The position numbers and the translations under genes are program-made. Below the pieces are notes generated by a model. It was not told the origin of the DNA. It did not search any database and saw nothing but the letters and a program-made list of their open reading frames with translations. This document shows, one piece after another, positions 1 through 7,592 of a DNA stretch of 14,266 nucleotides (positions within the stretch are counted from its first letter, which is position 1; each line of letters starts with the position of its first letter). Source of the DNA: JBBRWV01 sp038248985 (GTDB lineage Bacteria; Planctomycetota; Phycisphaerae; WQYP01); the NCBI GenBank assembly GCA_038248985.1, contig JBBRWV010000100.1, positions 1 to 14,266 of the forward strand, given 5' to 3'.

Positions 1-901
1 GGGGGGCGAGGATGCAGCGGGGGTGTCCGGCGGCGTCGCGGATGAGGCGGGCGGGGGCGAGGTGGCCGGCGGCGGCGTAGGCGGCGAGGAGGGCGGGGCC
101 CTGGTCGAACTGCATTTCCTGGATGAGGAGTCCGTCGGGGTGGAGGAAGGATTTGGAGCCTTCGAGGATGCGGCGGTGGAGGTTGAGGCCGTCGGGGCCG
201 CCGTCGAGGGCGAGGTGGGGTTCGTGATCGCGGACGGTGGGGGAAACATCGGCGAGGGCGGCGGAGGGGATGTAGGGGGGGTTGGCGGCGATGACGTGGT
301 AGAGGGTGGGCGCGGGGAGGTTGGCGAGGGCGTCGTAGAGATCGCCGACGACGAAGGTGATGCGGTCGGCGACGCCGTGGGCGGCAGCATTTTTTTGGGC
401 GACGGCGAGGGCGGCGGGCGAGATGTCGGTGGCGGTGATGATGGCGGAGGGGAGATTTTTGGCGAGGGTGATGGCGATGCAGCCGGAGCCGGTGCAGAGG
501 TCGAGGATGGCGGGGGAACTGGCACCTTCGGCGGACCAGGCGTTTTTCTGGCGGACCTGGGAGATGACGTTTTCGACAAGGGTTTCGGTGTCGGGGCGGG
601 GGATGAGGACGTCGCGGGTGACGGCGAATTCGAGGGAGAAGAACCAGGCTTTGCCGACGAGGTAGGCAACGGGGGTGTGATTGGAGCGGAGTTTGACGAG
701 TTCGCGGAAGGTGGTGATTTGAATATCGGGGGGGACGCGGTCGTACTGGGTGTAGAGGGCCATGCGGGAGCAATTGAGGGCGTGGGCGAGGAGGAGTTCG
801 GCGCTGAGGCGTGCTTCGTCGATTTGGCGGCGGTTGAAGAAGTCGGTGGTCCAGGCGAGGAGGGAACCGACGTTCCAGATGGGTGTGGAGTTTGCGGACA
901 T
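1..901 (-). CDS. prmC: PrmC/HemK, peptide chain release factor N5-glutamine methyltransferase (3' end outside window)
   Basis: This cytoplasmic SAM-dependent enzyme methylates the glutamine of the GGQ motif in release factors RF1 and RF2. I read 300 codons on the minus strand from the ATG at 901. The N-terminal helical domain covers about residues 1-90. The SAM-binding motif I, DLCTGSG, lies at residues 134-140. The family signature NPPY lies at 207-210 and contacts the target glutamine. The segment around residues 185-200 ends in YHVIAANPPYIP, as expected. The visible part ends in RDAAGHPRCILAP, which resembles the usual PrmC C-terminus, so probably only a few residues are missing. There is no Shine-Dalgarno sequence before the ATG. 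Codons end mostly in C, the opposite of plus-strand neighbours. It is divergent from the zinc-ribbon gene. Identification is very secure; the open frame on the plus strand here is its shadow. Confidence 0.94.
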   Translation of the reverse strand, partial: MSANSTPIWNVGSLLAWTTDFFNRRQIDEARLSAELLLAHALNCSRMALYTQYDRVPPDIQITTFRELVKLRSNHTPVAYLVGKAWFFSLEFAVTRDVLIPRPDTETLVENVISQVRQKNAWSAEGASSPAILDLCTGSGCIAITLAKNLPSAIITATDISPAALAVAQKNAAAHGVADRITFVVGDLYDALANLPAPTLYHVIAANPPYIPSAALADVSPTVRDHEPHLALDGGPDGLNLHRRILEGSKSFLHPDGLLIQEMQFDQGPALLAAYAAAGHLAPARLIRDAAGHPRCILAP

Positions 902-907
902 GGCGAA

Positions 908-935
908 GTTGTAACATGATATGATGAGCCGTCAA
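908..935 (-). promoter_or_regulatory. Candidate prmC promoter, placed for a leaderless mRNA
   Basis: On the minus strand TTGACG (930-935, 5/6 to the -35 consensus) is followed after 16 bases by TACAAC (908-913, 4/6 to the -10). The predicted transcription start, about 7 bases further, falls on the A of the prmC ATG at 901. No ribosome-binding site precedes that ATG, which fits leaderless translation. The match is modest and could be chance. Confidence 0.25.
920..925 (+). promoter_or_regulatory. Candidate -10 box for the zinc-ribbon/DoxX unit
   Basis: TATGAT (5/6 to TATAAT) lies in the 96-base divergent gap between prmC and the zinc-ribbon gene. It would start transcription near 932, just before the strong Shine-Dalgarno at 941-948. 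I see no good -35 hexamer at 16-18 bases upstream, so support is weak. Confidence 0.2.
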
Positions 936-959
936 ACAGGAGGAGGTGCGGCGAGGCGC

Positions 960-1001
960 ATGGAGCAAGAGAAGCTGAGTCAAAACACGGATCACGCATG
1001 A
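960..1001 (+). CDS. Possible 13-codon leader peptide ending on the next gene's start codon
   Basis: A perfect Shine-Dalgarno, AGGAGGTG, sits at 941-948. The first ATG after it, at 960, opens a 13-residue frame, MEQEKLSQNTDHA. Its TGA (999-1001) overlaps the ATG of the zinc-ribbon gene (998-1000) as ATGA. The zinc-ribbon ATG itself has no Shine-Dalgarno directly upstream. This arrangement is typical of translational coupling, with ribosomes ending the short frame and restarting on the main gene. The spacing from the GGAGG core to the ATG at 960 is 13 bases, which is long. The peptide has no recognisable function, and it may simply be untranslated leader. Confidence 0.3.
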   Translation: MEQEKLSQNTDHA

Positions 1002-1828
1002 GTGAAAACAAAAAGCAGTTGAAGGCCCTGGAGAACGGAGTGGCGGAAGAATCCGACGAGGGAGCGGCTGCGCACAGCGAGGCGGAGATGGGGGAATACG
1101 GGTTGGCACCGCAGGTGATGACGCGGGATGTGGCGCCGTCGGCGGCACCGCCGATTGCGCCGCCGCCGCCGGGGGGGGCGCTGGGGCCGGTGGGCGGTTC
1201 GATTCACGTGGGCGGGGGGATGCGGCAGAACTTGGGGCGGCGGTACGGATTTTTGTGCACGTATTGTTCGAGCCGGTTGGAGGCGGTGGAGTCAATGGCG
1301 GGGCAATCGGGTACGTGCCCGACGTGCGGGAATTCGATTGTGATACCGATATTGGATTCGCGCGGGCGGTTGATCGATCCGACGAGCGGGCTGGTGATCA
1401 AGCAGGACCCGCATCCGGTTCATGCGTATGCGGCGGCGGGGCACAAGGCGCCGCAGATCGTGACGAATGAGGCGACAGGCGAGAGGTACATTCAGTGCCC
1501 GCGGTGTCCGCGGCAAAATCCTCTGTCGAGCAACAACTGCCAGGGATGCGGGCTGCCGTTTACGATGGAGGGGACAACGGGGGATGCGATCAGCGGGACG
1601 AACACATGGGCGGTGGCGTCGCTGGTGCTGGGGATTGTGTCGATCGCGGGGGGGTTTTGTATTGCGGTGCCGCCGATACTGGCGGTGGTGTTTGGATTCA
1701 TTGCGTTGCGTAACAACAGCAATTCGGGCGGGCAGGGCGGCGGACAGGGGTTGGCGATAGCGGGGTTGATTTTGGGAACGATTGGGTTGATTCTGACAGG
1801 TGTGGTGTGGCTGGGGATGCTGCGTTAA
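998..1828 (+). CDS. Membrane protein with two zinc ribbons and a DUF4190-like C-terminus
   Basis: A 276-residue protein of unknown function. Residues 1-75 are a low-complexity, Pro/Gly-rich tail with PPIAPPPPGG near 51-60. Zinc ribbon 1 has CTYC at 87-90 and CPTC at 107-110. Zinc ribbon 2 has CPRC at 167-170 and CQGC at 181-184. The C-terminus has two hydrophobic segments, about 204-236 and 251-273, separated by a Ser/Gly/Asn-rich loop, the layout of DUF4190 domains. The soluble ribbons are therefore probably at the membrane surface; which side they face is not shown. The ATG at 998 overlaps the stop of a possible leader peptide and lacks its own Shine-Dalgarno. It lies 24 bases before the DoxX gene on the same strand, so the two are probably one operon. 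Codons end mostly in G or T. The function cannot be inferred from the context. Confidence 0.85.
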   Translation: MSENKKQLKALENGVAEESDEGAAAHSEAEMGEYGLAPQVMTRDVAPSAAPPIAPPPPGGALGPVGGSIHVGGGMRQNLGRRYGFLCTYCSSRLEAVESMAGQSGTCPTCGNSIVIPILDSRGRLIDPTSGLVIKQDPHPVHAYAAAGHKAPQIVTNEATGERYIQCPRCPRQNPLSSNNCQGCGLPFTMEGTTGDAISGTNTWAVASLVLGIVSIAGGFCIAVPPILAVVFGFIALRNNSNSGGQGGGQGLAIAGLILGTIGLILTGVVWLGMLR

Positions 1829-1852
1829 TTTTGAGACATGGAATAACAGGGA

Positions 1853-2425
1853 ATGCGTGAAGAAGGGATCGGTAAGGAAATGACGGAGAACACTTTGAGG
1901 GCACCACTGACGCCGCCGCAGTTGCAGGGGCACACGGGATTTGCGACGAGCCTGGCGTTGTTGCTGCTGCGATTGACGCTGGGGTACGTGATGTTTTTTC
2001 ATGGGGCGCAGAAGATGTTGGGATGGTTTGGCGGGAAGGGTATCGAGGCGTTTGCGGGGGCGGCGGCGTTGCAGCAGTTGCCGGTGTTACCGCCGATTGC
2101 GTGTGCGTGGATGGCGGCGAGCGCGGAGGTTTTCGGGGGGATATTGTTGATGGTGGGATTGCTGACGCGGCTGGCGACGCTACCGGTGATTGTAACGATG
2201 GTGGTGGCGATTTTGACGGTGCATGGGGCGAATGGTTTTGCGGGTTTTCGCGATCCGGTGAAGGGGATGCAGGCAGGGTATGAATACAACCTGGTGTTGA
2301 TCACGATGGCGACGGCGCTGTTGCTGACGGGGCCGGGGCTGATTTCAGCGGACGCGTTTTTGTTCCGGCGTGGGTTGTGGGCGCGGGGGCCGCAGCCGCT
2401 GGAGAATCCAATCAAGGGGAGCTAG
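1853..2425 (+). CDS. DoxX family integral membrane protein
   Basis: A 190-residue protein with four hydrophobic segments, roughly 31-51, 79-101, 106-125 and 144-160. The first is followed by the DoxX-type stretch FFHGAQKMLGWFGGKG (48-63). The segment AEVFGGILLMVGLLTRLA (91-108) is also characteristic. DoxX proteins are small inner-membrane proteins, some linked to quinone or thiosulfate metabolism and oxidative stress; the substrate here is unknown. Two in-frame starts are possible, ATG 1853 and ATG 1880. The second is preceded by AAGGGA at 1863-1868 and AAGGA at 1874-1878, so the true protein may be nine residues shorter. It is the second gene of the unit starting at 998 and is followed directly by a strong terminator. 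Family assignment is firm and the role is not. Confidence 0.86.
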   Translation: MREEGIGKEMTENTLRAPLTPPQLQGHTGFATSLALLLLRLTLGYVMFFHGAQKMLGWFGGKGIEAFAGAAALQQLPVLPPIACAWMAASAEVFGGILLMVGLLTRLATLPVIVTMVVAILTVHGANGFAGFRDPVKGMQAGYEYNLVLITMATALLLTGPGLISADAFLFRRGLWARGPQPLENPIKGS

Positions 2426-2437
2426 ACAGGAAGTGAA

Positions 2438-2484
2438 AAATGCGGCCGAGAATTCTTTGGGAATTCTCGACCGCATTTGTTTTT
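2438..2484. terminator. Bidirectional rho-independent terminator between DoxX and acnA
   Basis: Arms at 2438-2455 and 2461-2478 form an 18-bp stem with a single C/A mismatch and a 5-base loop. The arms begin or end in AAATGCGG/CCGCATTT and meet the loop at two GAATTC sites. On the plus strand TTT-G-TTTTT follows. On the minus strand the stem is followed by a run of T (2436-2440). It sits 12 bases after the DoxX stop and 30 bases beyond the acnA stop, so it can serve both convergent genes. Confidence 0.88.
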
Positions 2485-2508
2485 GCGGGTGGGAGGTGGA
2501 AGAGGAAG

Positions 2509-5343
2509 TTACGTTTTGGCCATTTTGCGGAGGACGGTTTGGAGGATGCCGCCGTTGCGGTAGTAATCGACTTCGACGGGGGTGTCGATGCGGCAGGTGG
2601 TGAGGAAGGGGATTTTTGTGCCGTTTTTTTTGGTGGCGATGACCTGGATGTCCTGGCGGGCTTTGACGTGGTCGTCGACGAGGATGTCGAAGGATTCGGT
2701 GCCGTCGAGGAGGAGGGATGAGGCGTTTTGATTGGGTTTGAAGGTGAGAGGGAGGACGCCCATGCCGACGAGGTTGGAGCGGTGGATGCGTTCGAAGGAT
2801 TCGGCGATGACGGCGCGGACGCCGAGGAGGAAGGTGCCTTTGGCGGCCCAGTCACGGGAGGAACCCATGCCGTAGTCTTTGCCGGCGAGGATGACGAGAG
2901 GGATGGCGGCTTGTTTGTAGTTGAGTGCGGCGTCGTAGATGAATTTGACGTGGCCATCGGTGAAGTCGGTGGTGAAGCCGCCCTCGGTGCCGGGGGCGAC
3001 TTGGTTTTTGATGCGGGTGTTGGCGAAGGTGCCGCGAGTCATGACGCGGTCATTGCCGCGACGTGCGCCGTAGCTGTTGAAGAGGGAGACGGGGACGGAA
3101 TTTTCGAGGAGGAATTTACCGGCGGGGGAATCCTTTTTGATGTTGCCGGCGGGAGAGATGTGGTCGGTAGTTACGGAGTCGGCGAATTTGCCAAGGACGC
3201 GGGCGTTTTTGATGGGTTGGATGGGGCCGGGGGCACCGGCGAGATTTTCGAAGAAAGGAGGTTCCTGGACGTAGGTGGACTGGGCATCCCACTGGTAGAT
3301 GTCGCCGGTGGTGGTGGAGACGGCCTGCCATTCGGCGGAGCCATCGAAGACGTTGGCGTATTGTTTTTGGAACTGGGCGCGAGTGACGCAGGCGGCGACC
3401 GTGTCGTTGACTTCTTTTGCAGTGGGCCAGATGTCTTTGAGATAGACCGCCTGGCCTCGGTCATCATGGGCGATGGGGTCTTTGGCGAAGTCGATATCGA
3501 CGGTGCCGGCGAGGGCGTAGGCGACGACGAGCGGGGGCGAGGCGAGATAGTTGGCCTTCACATCCGGATGGATGCGGCCTTCGAAGTTGCGGTTGCCGGA
3601 GAGTACGGCGGCGGCGACGAGGTCGTGTTCATTGATGGAGGCACTGATAGCTTCGGGGAGAGGTCCGGTGTTGCCAATGCAGGTGGTGCAGCCGTAGCCG
3701 ACGAGGTTGAAGCCGAGGGCGTCGAGATCTTGGGAGAGGTGGGCCTTGTCGAGGTAATCGGTGACGACCTTGGAGCCGGGGGCGAGGGAGGTTTTGACCC
3801 AGGGTTTACGGGTGAGGCCGCGGGCGTGGGCTTTTTTGGCGACGAGGCCGGCGGCGACCATGACGTCGGGGTTGGAGGTGTTGGTGCAGGAGGTGATGGC
3901 GGCGACGACGACGGAGCCGTGCTTGAGCCGGAAATTTTGGCCGTCCATGAAGACGGGGAAGCCGCGCCAGCCGTCATTGTCGGAGAGTGCGGCGGCGGTT
4001 TCCGTGGGGGAGGCGGAGCCGGCGGTGCCGTGGGGAAGTTCCGGGCTGGGTTTGTTGCCGAGTTGGCCAGCGGGTGCGCCGCCTTCTTCGACCCATCCGC
4101 CGGTAGGGTTGTTGAGAAGGGTGGTGGCGTTGGTGGAGGTTTTGCCGTAGGTTTTTTCGAGATCGGTGGCCCACTGGGATTTCATTTCGCTGAGGGCGAT
4201 GCGGTCCTGCGGGCGGCGGGGGCCGGCGAGGGCGGGATCGACGGTGGCGAGATCGAGTTCGAGGGTGGAGCAGTAGGCGATTTTGCGGGAGTCATCGCGC
4301 CAGAGGCCCTGGGTTTTGCAGTATTGCTCGACGGTCTGGATAAGTTTTTCATCGCGACCGGAGAGGCGGAGATAGGTGAGGGTGTGTTCATCGACGGGGA
4401 AGAAGCCGATGGTGGCGCCGTATTCGGGGGCCATGTTGGCGATGGTGGCGCGATTGGCCAGGGGCATGGTGGAGAGGCCGGGGCCAAAGAATTCGACGAA
4501 TTTGTTGACGACACCGTGCTTGCGGAGCATTTGGGTGACGGTGAGGACGAGGTCGGTGGCGGTGACACCTTCCTGGAGTTTGCCGGTGATTTTGAAGCCG
4601 ACGACTTCGGGGATGAGCATGTAGATGGGTTGGCCGAGCATGACGGCTTCGGCTTCGATGCCGCCGACGCCCCAGCCGAGGACGCCGAGGCCGTTGATCA
4701 TGGTGGTGTGGGAATCGGTGCCGACGAGGGAATCGGGGAAGAGGGTGCCGTCTTTTTCCCAGACGATCTTGGCGAGATATTCGAGGTTGACCTGGTGGAC
4801 GATGCCGGTGGCGGGCGGGACGACGCGGAAGTTGGCGAGGGCTTGCTGGCCCCATTTGAGAAATTGGTAGCGTTCGGTGTTGCGTTCGAATTCATGCTGG
4901 GAGTTGATGGTGAGGGAAGTACCAGAGCCGAAGGCATCGACCTGGACGGAGTGATCGATGACGAGGTCGCAGGGGACGAGGGGGTTGACCTTTTTGGGAT
5001 CGCCACCGAGGCGGAGCATGGCGGCGCGCATGGCGGCGAGGTCGACGACGCAGGGGACGCCGGTGAAGTCCTGGAGGACGACGCGGCCGGGCATAAAGGG
5101 GATTTCGGTTTCGCCGACGTTCTGGGCGTTGTAGTTGGCGAGGGCGCGGACGGAATCTTCGGTGACGATGAAGCCGTCGAGGTTGCGGAGGCAGGCTTCG
5201 AGAAGGACCTTGATGGAGTAAGGGAGATTGTCAACGCCTGCGGGGGCGATGGAATTGAGGGAGTCGAGGCGGTAGATGATTTTGTTGCCCAGGGGGGTGG
5301 GGAGGGTGGTTTTGGCGGCGGCGCGAAGATCATTCACGGACAT
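2509..5343 (-). CDS. acnA: Aconitate hydratase A (AcnA/IRP1 type)
   Basis: A TCA-cycle enzyme that isomerises citrate to isocitrate through cis-aconitate, using a 4Fe-4S cluster. Numbered from the start chosen here, the three cluster cysteines are C486 (ITSCTNTSNP), C552 and C555 (GYGCTTCIGNTGP). The DSHTT active-site segment is near 210-214. The swivel domain follows a linker and contains DHISPAG, the FNSYGARRGN stretch, and GMGSSRDWAAKGT. I chose ATG 5343 because GGAG lies six bases upstream of it. An in-frame ATG at 5355 would add MEPN but has no ribosome-binding site. At 944 residues it is about 50 longer than typical AcnA. The extra length is mostly a Gly/Pro/Ala-rich insert around residues 400-460, ahead of the first cluster cysteine. 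It is convergent with DoxX and divergent from the GH10 remnant. Confidence 0.96.
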   Translation of the reverse strand: MSVNDLRAAAKTTLPTPLGNKIIYRLDSLNSIAPAGVDNLPYSIKVLLEACLRNLDGFIVTEDSVRALANYNAQNVGETEIPFMPGRVVLQDFTGVPCVVDLAAMRAAMLRLGGDPKKVNPLVPCDLVIDHSVQVDAFGSGTSLTINSQHEFERNTERYQFLKWGQQALANFRVVPPATGIVHQVNLEYLAKIVWEKDGTLFPDSLVGTDSHTTMINGLGVLGWGVGGIEAEAVMLGQPIYMLIPEVVGFKITGKLQEGVTATDLVLTVTQMLRKHGVVNKFVEFFGPGLSTMPLANRATIANMAPEYGATIGFFPVDEHTLTYLRLSGRDEKLIQTVEQYCKTQGLWRDDSRKIAYCSTLELDLATVDPALAGPRRPQDRIALSEMKSQWATDLEKTYGKTSTNATTLLNNPTGGWVEEGGAPAGQLGNKPSPELPHGTAGSASPTETAAALSDNDGWRGFPVFMDGQNFRLKHGSVVVAAITSCTNTSNPDVMVAAGLVAKKAHARGLTRKPWVKTSLAPGSKVVTDYLDKAHLSQDLDALGFNLVGYGCTTCIGNTGPLPEAISASINEHDLVAAAVLSGNRNFEGRIHPDVKANYLASPPLVVAYALAGTVDIDFAKDPIAHDDRGQAVYLKDIWPTAKEVNDTVAACVTRAQFQKQYANVFDGSAEWQAVSTTTGDIYQWDAQSTYVQEPPFFENLAGAPGPIQPIKNARVLGKFADSVTTDHISPAGNIKKDSPAGKFLLENSVPVSLFNSYGARRGNDRVMTRGTFANTRIKNQVAPGTEGGFTTDFTDGHVKFIYDAALNYKQAAIPLVILAGKDYGMGSSRDWAAKGTFLLGVRAVIAESFERIHRSNLVGMGVLPLTFKPNQNASSLLLDGTESFDILVDDHVKARQDIQVIATKKNGTKIPFLTTCRIDTPVEVDYYRNGGILQTVLRKMAKT

Positions 5344-5393
5344 ATTTGGCTCCATCGACGGGACAGGGAAACGGGGATTTCAGCAAGCAGAGC

Positions 5394-5399
5394 ATTGTA
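5394..5399 (-). promoter_or_regulatory. Candidate acnA -10 box
   Basis: On the minus strand TACAAT (5/6 to TATAAT) lies about 50 bases upstream of the preferred acnA ATG (5343). It would give a leader of roughly 45 bases. No convincing -35 hexamer is present at 17 bases. The site lies next to the start of the GH10 remnant, so that gene has almost no room for its own promoter. Confidence 0.25.
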
Positions 5400-5400
5400 T

Positions 5401-6426
5401 ATGGGGGGTAAGAATTTCGCGATGGCGCAAGGGAGGAGACACGAAACGTTGGTGAATGGGCGATACCGGCAGGGTTTACGGCGGAGCAACAGGGGCTATT
5501 TTTGCGGCATTTTAATTCAATCACGACGGAGAATTGTTGGAAGCTGCGGGGGGGCGCAGGCAAAGGAGGGGGTGTTTACGTTTGAGGGCGGGGGCATGAT
5601 TGCGGGGTTTGCGAAGGCGCATGGGGTGAAGATGGTGGGGCATACGCTGCTATGGCATGGGTCGGTGCCGGAGTGGTTTTTTGCGGATGGGGAGAAGGCG
5701 GCTTCGCGAGAACTGGTGTTGCAGCGGTTGCGGACGCACATTCATGCGGTGATGAAGCGATATCGGGGGACGATTTATGCGTGGGACGTGGTGAATGAAG
5801 TAATTTGGGAAAAGCAGGAGGAATATTTGCGGCCGACGAAATGGCTGGAGACGGTGGGTGAGGATTACATTGAGCAGGCGTATCGAATCGCGACGGAAGC
5901 GGATGGGGCTACGGAGGGGAATTACAACGATTACAACATTGAGCAGCCGGTAAAACGTGAGAAGACGCTGCGGTTGTTACGGGAGTTGAAGGCGGCGGGG
6001 GTGCGGGTGGATGCGGTGGGGATTCGGGGGCATTGGGAGGTGGACAAGATTCCATTTACGCAGATTGAAGAGTCGATCGAAGCGTATGCGGCGGCGGGGT
6101 ACAGGGTGATGATTACGGAGTTGGAGGTGGATGAGTTGCTTTGGGAGCAGCCGGAGAAATGTTTGAAGTTGCCGGAGGGGGCGTTGGCGAAGGCGATGGA
6201 GCGGCAGGCGGAGCAGTATGCGGAGTTGTTTCGGATATTTCGGAAGCACCGGGACAAAATTTCGCGGGTGACGTTTTGGAATTTGCATGATGGGCGGAGT
6301 TGGCGGACCAATTGGCCGGCGAAGGGGCGGATGAGTCATCCGTTGTTGTTTGATCGGGAGTTGAAGGGGAAGTTGGCGCTGGAGGCGGTGGTGAAGGTGG
6401 GGGAGGAGAAGGCTGGGAACGTTTGA
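5401..6426 (+). pseudogene. GH10 endo-1,4-beta-xylanase, frameshifted and without a clear start
   Basis: GH10 enzymes cleave internal beta-1,4 bonds in xylan. From 5551 to 6426 one frame carries most of the catalytic barrel: GHTLLWHG, the acid/base Glu in WDVVNEV (codon 5797-5799), YNDYNIE, GIRGHW, the nucleophile Glu in ITELEVD (codon 6118-6120), and FWNLHDGRSW. The two glutamates are 107 codons apart, as expected for the family. The preceding conserved piece, HFNSITTENCWK, is in a different frame (from 5508). Removing one G from the 7-G run at 5548-5554 joins them as ENCWKLRGAQAKEGVFTFE, which fits GH10 spacing. The HFNSIT frame is closed by TAA at 5409 and has no ATG or GTG. The nearest ATGs (5401, 5422) are in the downstream frame, so a second, compensating shift near 5425-5455 is possible. 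No signal peptide or carbohydrate-binding module is visible. Confidence 0.85.
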
Positions 6427-6470
6427 GATGTGTGCGCCCCGGCGTGAGAGCGGGTGCTAAACGTTCTTTG
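6418..6470. terminator. Possible weak terminator between the GH10 remnant and trpD
   Basis: AACGTTT (6418-6424) pairs with AAACGTT (6459-6465). Inside it GCGCCC can pair with GGGTGC (one G-T wobble) around a 12-base loop. The left side has a 9-base bulge, and only CTTT follows. It lies between two convergent genes and overlaps the GH10 stop. The shape is irregular, so termination is uncertain. Confidence 0.3.
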
Positions 6471-6482
6471 GGGGGCGGAGGT

Positions 6483-7520
6483 TCAGGCGGGTTGGTGGGA
6501 GCAGGCGATTAGTTTTTCGAGGGTGTTGTGGGCTGCGCCGGTGTCGATGGCTTGGGCGGATTTTGTAACGCCTTCTTTTAAGGAATTGGCTTTTCCGGCG
6601 ACCCAGAGGGCGGCGGCGGCGTTGAGGAGGACGATGTCGCGGGCGGGGCCGTGGTGGCCGGCGAGGACGGAACGAACGATTTTGGCGGACTGTTCAGGGG
6701 AGGCAATGATGAGGTGTTCGCTGGGTTGGGTTTTGAGGCCGACGTCTTCGGGGGTGAATTCGTAGCGGGAGGTGGCGGTGCCGTTGGGAAGGGAACCGTC
6801 ATACTGAGCGATGTGGGTGGGGCCGCCGATGGCGATTTCGCAAAGGGTGCCTTCGACGGGGTCTTGGCCGCAGACGACCAAGACGCGGAGAGCGCCGAGG
6901 CGGACGAGGACCGCGAGGAGTTTGTCGCCGAGGGCGGGCGAGCGTGTGCCGACGAGTTGGCGGCGTGCGCCGGCGGGGTTGGTGAGTGGGCCGACGAGGT
7001 TGAAGATGGTGGAAAAGCCGAGGGCCTGGCGGATGGGGGCGACGTGTTTCATGGCGGGGTGGTGGCGGGGTGCGAAGGCAAAGCAGATGTTGGCTTCTTT
7101 GAGGCAAAGGGCTTCCTGGACGGGGTTGGTGTCGATGTTGACGCCGAGTTCGCGAAGGACGTCGGAGGAGCCGGATTTGGAAGTGACGCTGCGGTTGCCG
7201 TGCTTGGCGACGGGGGCACCGGCGGCGGCGGCGACAATGGCGGCGGTGGTGGAGACGTTGAAGATGTTGGAGTGGACGCCGCCGGTGCCGCAGGTGTCGA
7301 TGACGTCTTCGGGAGCGTCGATAGCGACGACGTGGCGGCGCATGACGATGGCGGCGCCGGCGAGTTCTTCGACGGTGGGTTCGCGCAGTGCGAGGATGGT
7401 GAGGAGGGAGGCGGTTTGCACGGGATCGGCGACGCCATCCATGATGTCGGCGAAGGCGGATTCGGCCTGATCAGAGGTGAGCGGGGTGCCGCGGTGGAGT
7501 TGGAGGAGAAGGTCTTTCAT
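6483..7520 (-). CDS. trpD: Anthranilate phosphoribosyltransferase
   Basis: This enzyme transfers phosphoribose from PRPP to anthranilate, the second committed step of tryptophan synthesis, in the cytoplasm. The 345-residue length is normal. PRPP-binding GTGG is at 78-81, KHGNRS at 106-111, and the loop SGSSD at 116-120. The anthranilate-binding region APIRQALG with R164 is at 161-168, followed by GPLTNPAG (177-184). The usual Mg-binding LDE is LCE here (226-228), and a few extra residues precede it. No Shine-Dalgarno lies before the ATG; TACAAT at 7527-7532 stands six bases away. It lies 72 bases downstream of galK on the same strand. No other trp gene is in the window, so this trpD is separated from the usual trp operon, at least locally. 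Confidence 0.95.
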   Translation of the reverse strand: MKDLLLQLHRGTPLTSDQAESAFADIMDGVADPVQTASLLTILALREPTVEELAGAAIVMRRHVVAIDAPEDVIDTCGTGGVHSNIFNVSTTAAIVAAAAGAPVAKHGNRSVTSKSGSSDVLRELGVNIDTNPVQEALCLKEANICFAFAPRHHPAMKHVAPIRQALGFSTIFNLVGPLTNPAGARRQLVGTRSPALGDKLLAVLVRLGALRVLVVCGQDPVEGTLCEIAIGGPTHIAQYDGSLPNGTATSRYEFTPEDVGLKTQPSEHLIIASPEQSAKIVRSVLAGHHGPARDIVLLNAAAALWVAGKANSLKEGVTKSAQAIDTGAAHNTLEKLIACSHQPA

Positions 7521-7526
7521 GATGGG

Positions 7527-7532
7527 ATTGTA
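7527..7532 (-). promoter_or_regulatory. Candidate trpD -10 box, leaderless spacing
   Basis: On the minus strand TACAAT (5/6 to TATAAT) is followed by six bases and then the trpD ATG at 7520. This is the same spacing as the TACAAC box of prmC. The base 17 positions upstream begins TTTATC, a poor -35 (3/6). With no Shine-Dalgarno present, a leaderless transcript is possible; read-through from galK is the alternative. Confidence 0.22.
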
Positions 7533-7592
7533 GTGGCAGGAGCGAAGCGGATAAATGGTTAATTTGGCGATTGATCGAATGGGGCGGCGGGT

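Noticed and set aside
23..919. Long plus-strand open frame rich in Gly/Glu/Val
   Set aside because: It is the antisense shadow of prmC. The minus strand reads a complete PrmC with DLCTGSG and NPPY, while this frame has low-complexity composition caused by C-ending codons opposite.
2728..5400. Nearly 900 stop-free plus-strand codons running through acnA into the GH10 remnant
   Set aside because: It is antisense to acnA, with Gly/Glu/Asp/Val-rich low-complexity sequence and no domain. It is open only because acnA codons rarely give antisense stops. Only the part after about 5551 is real coding sequence.
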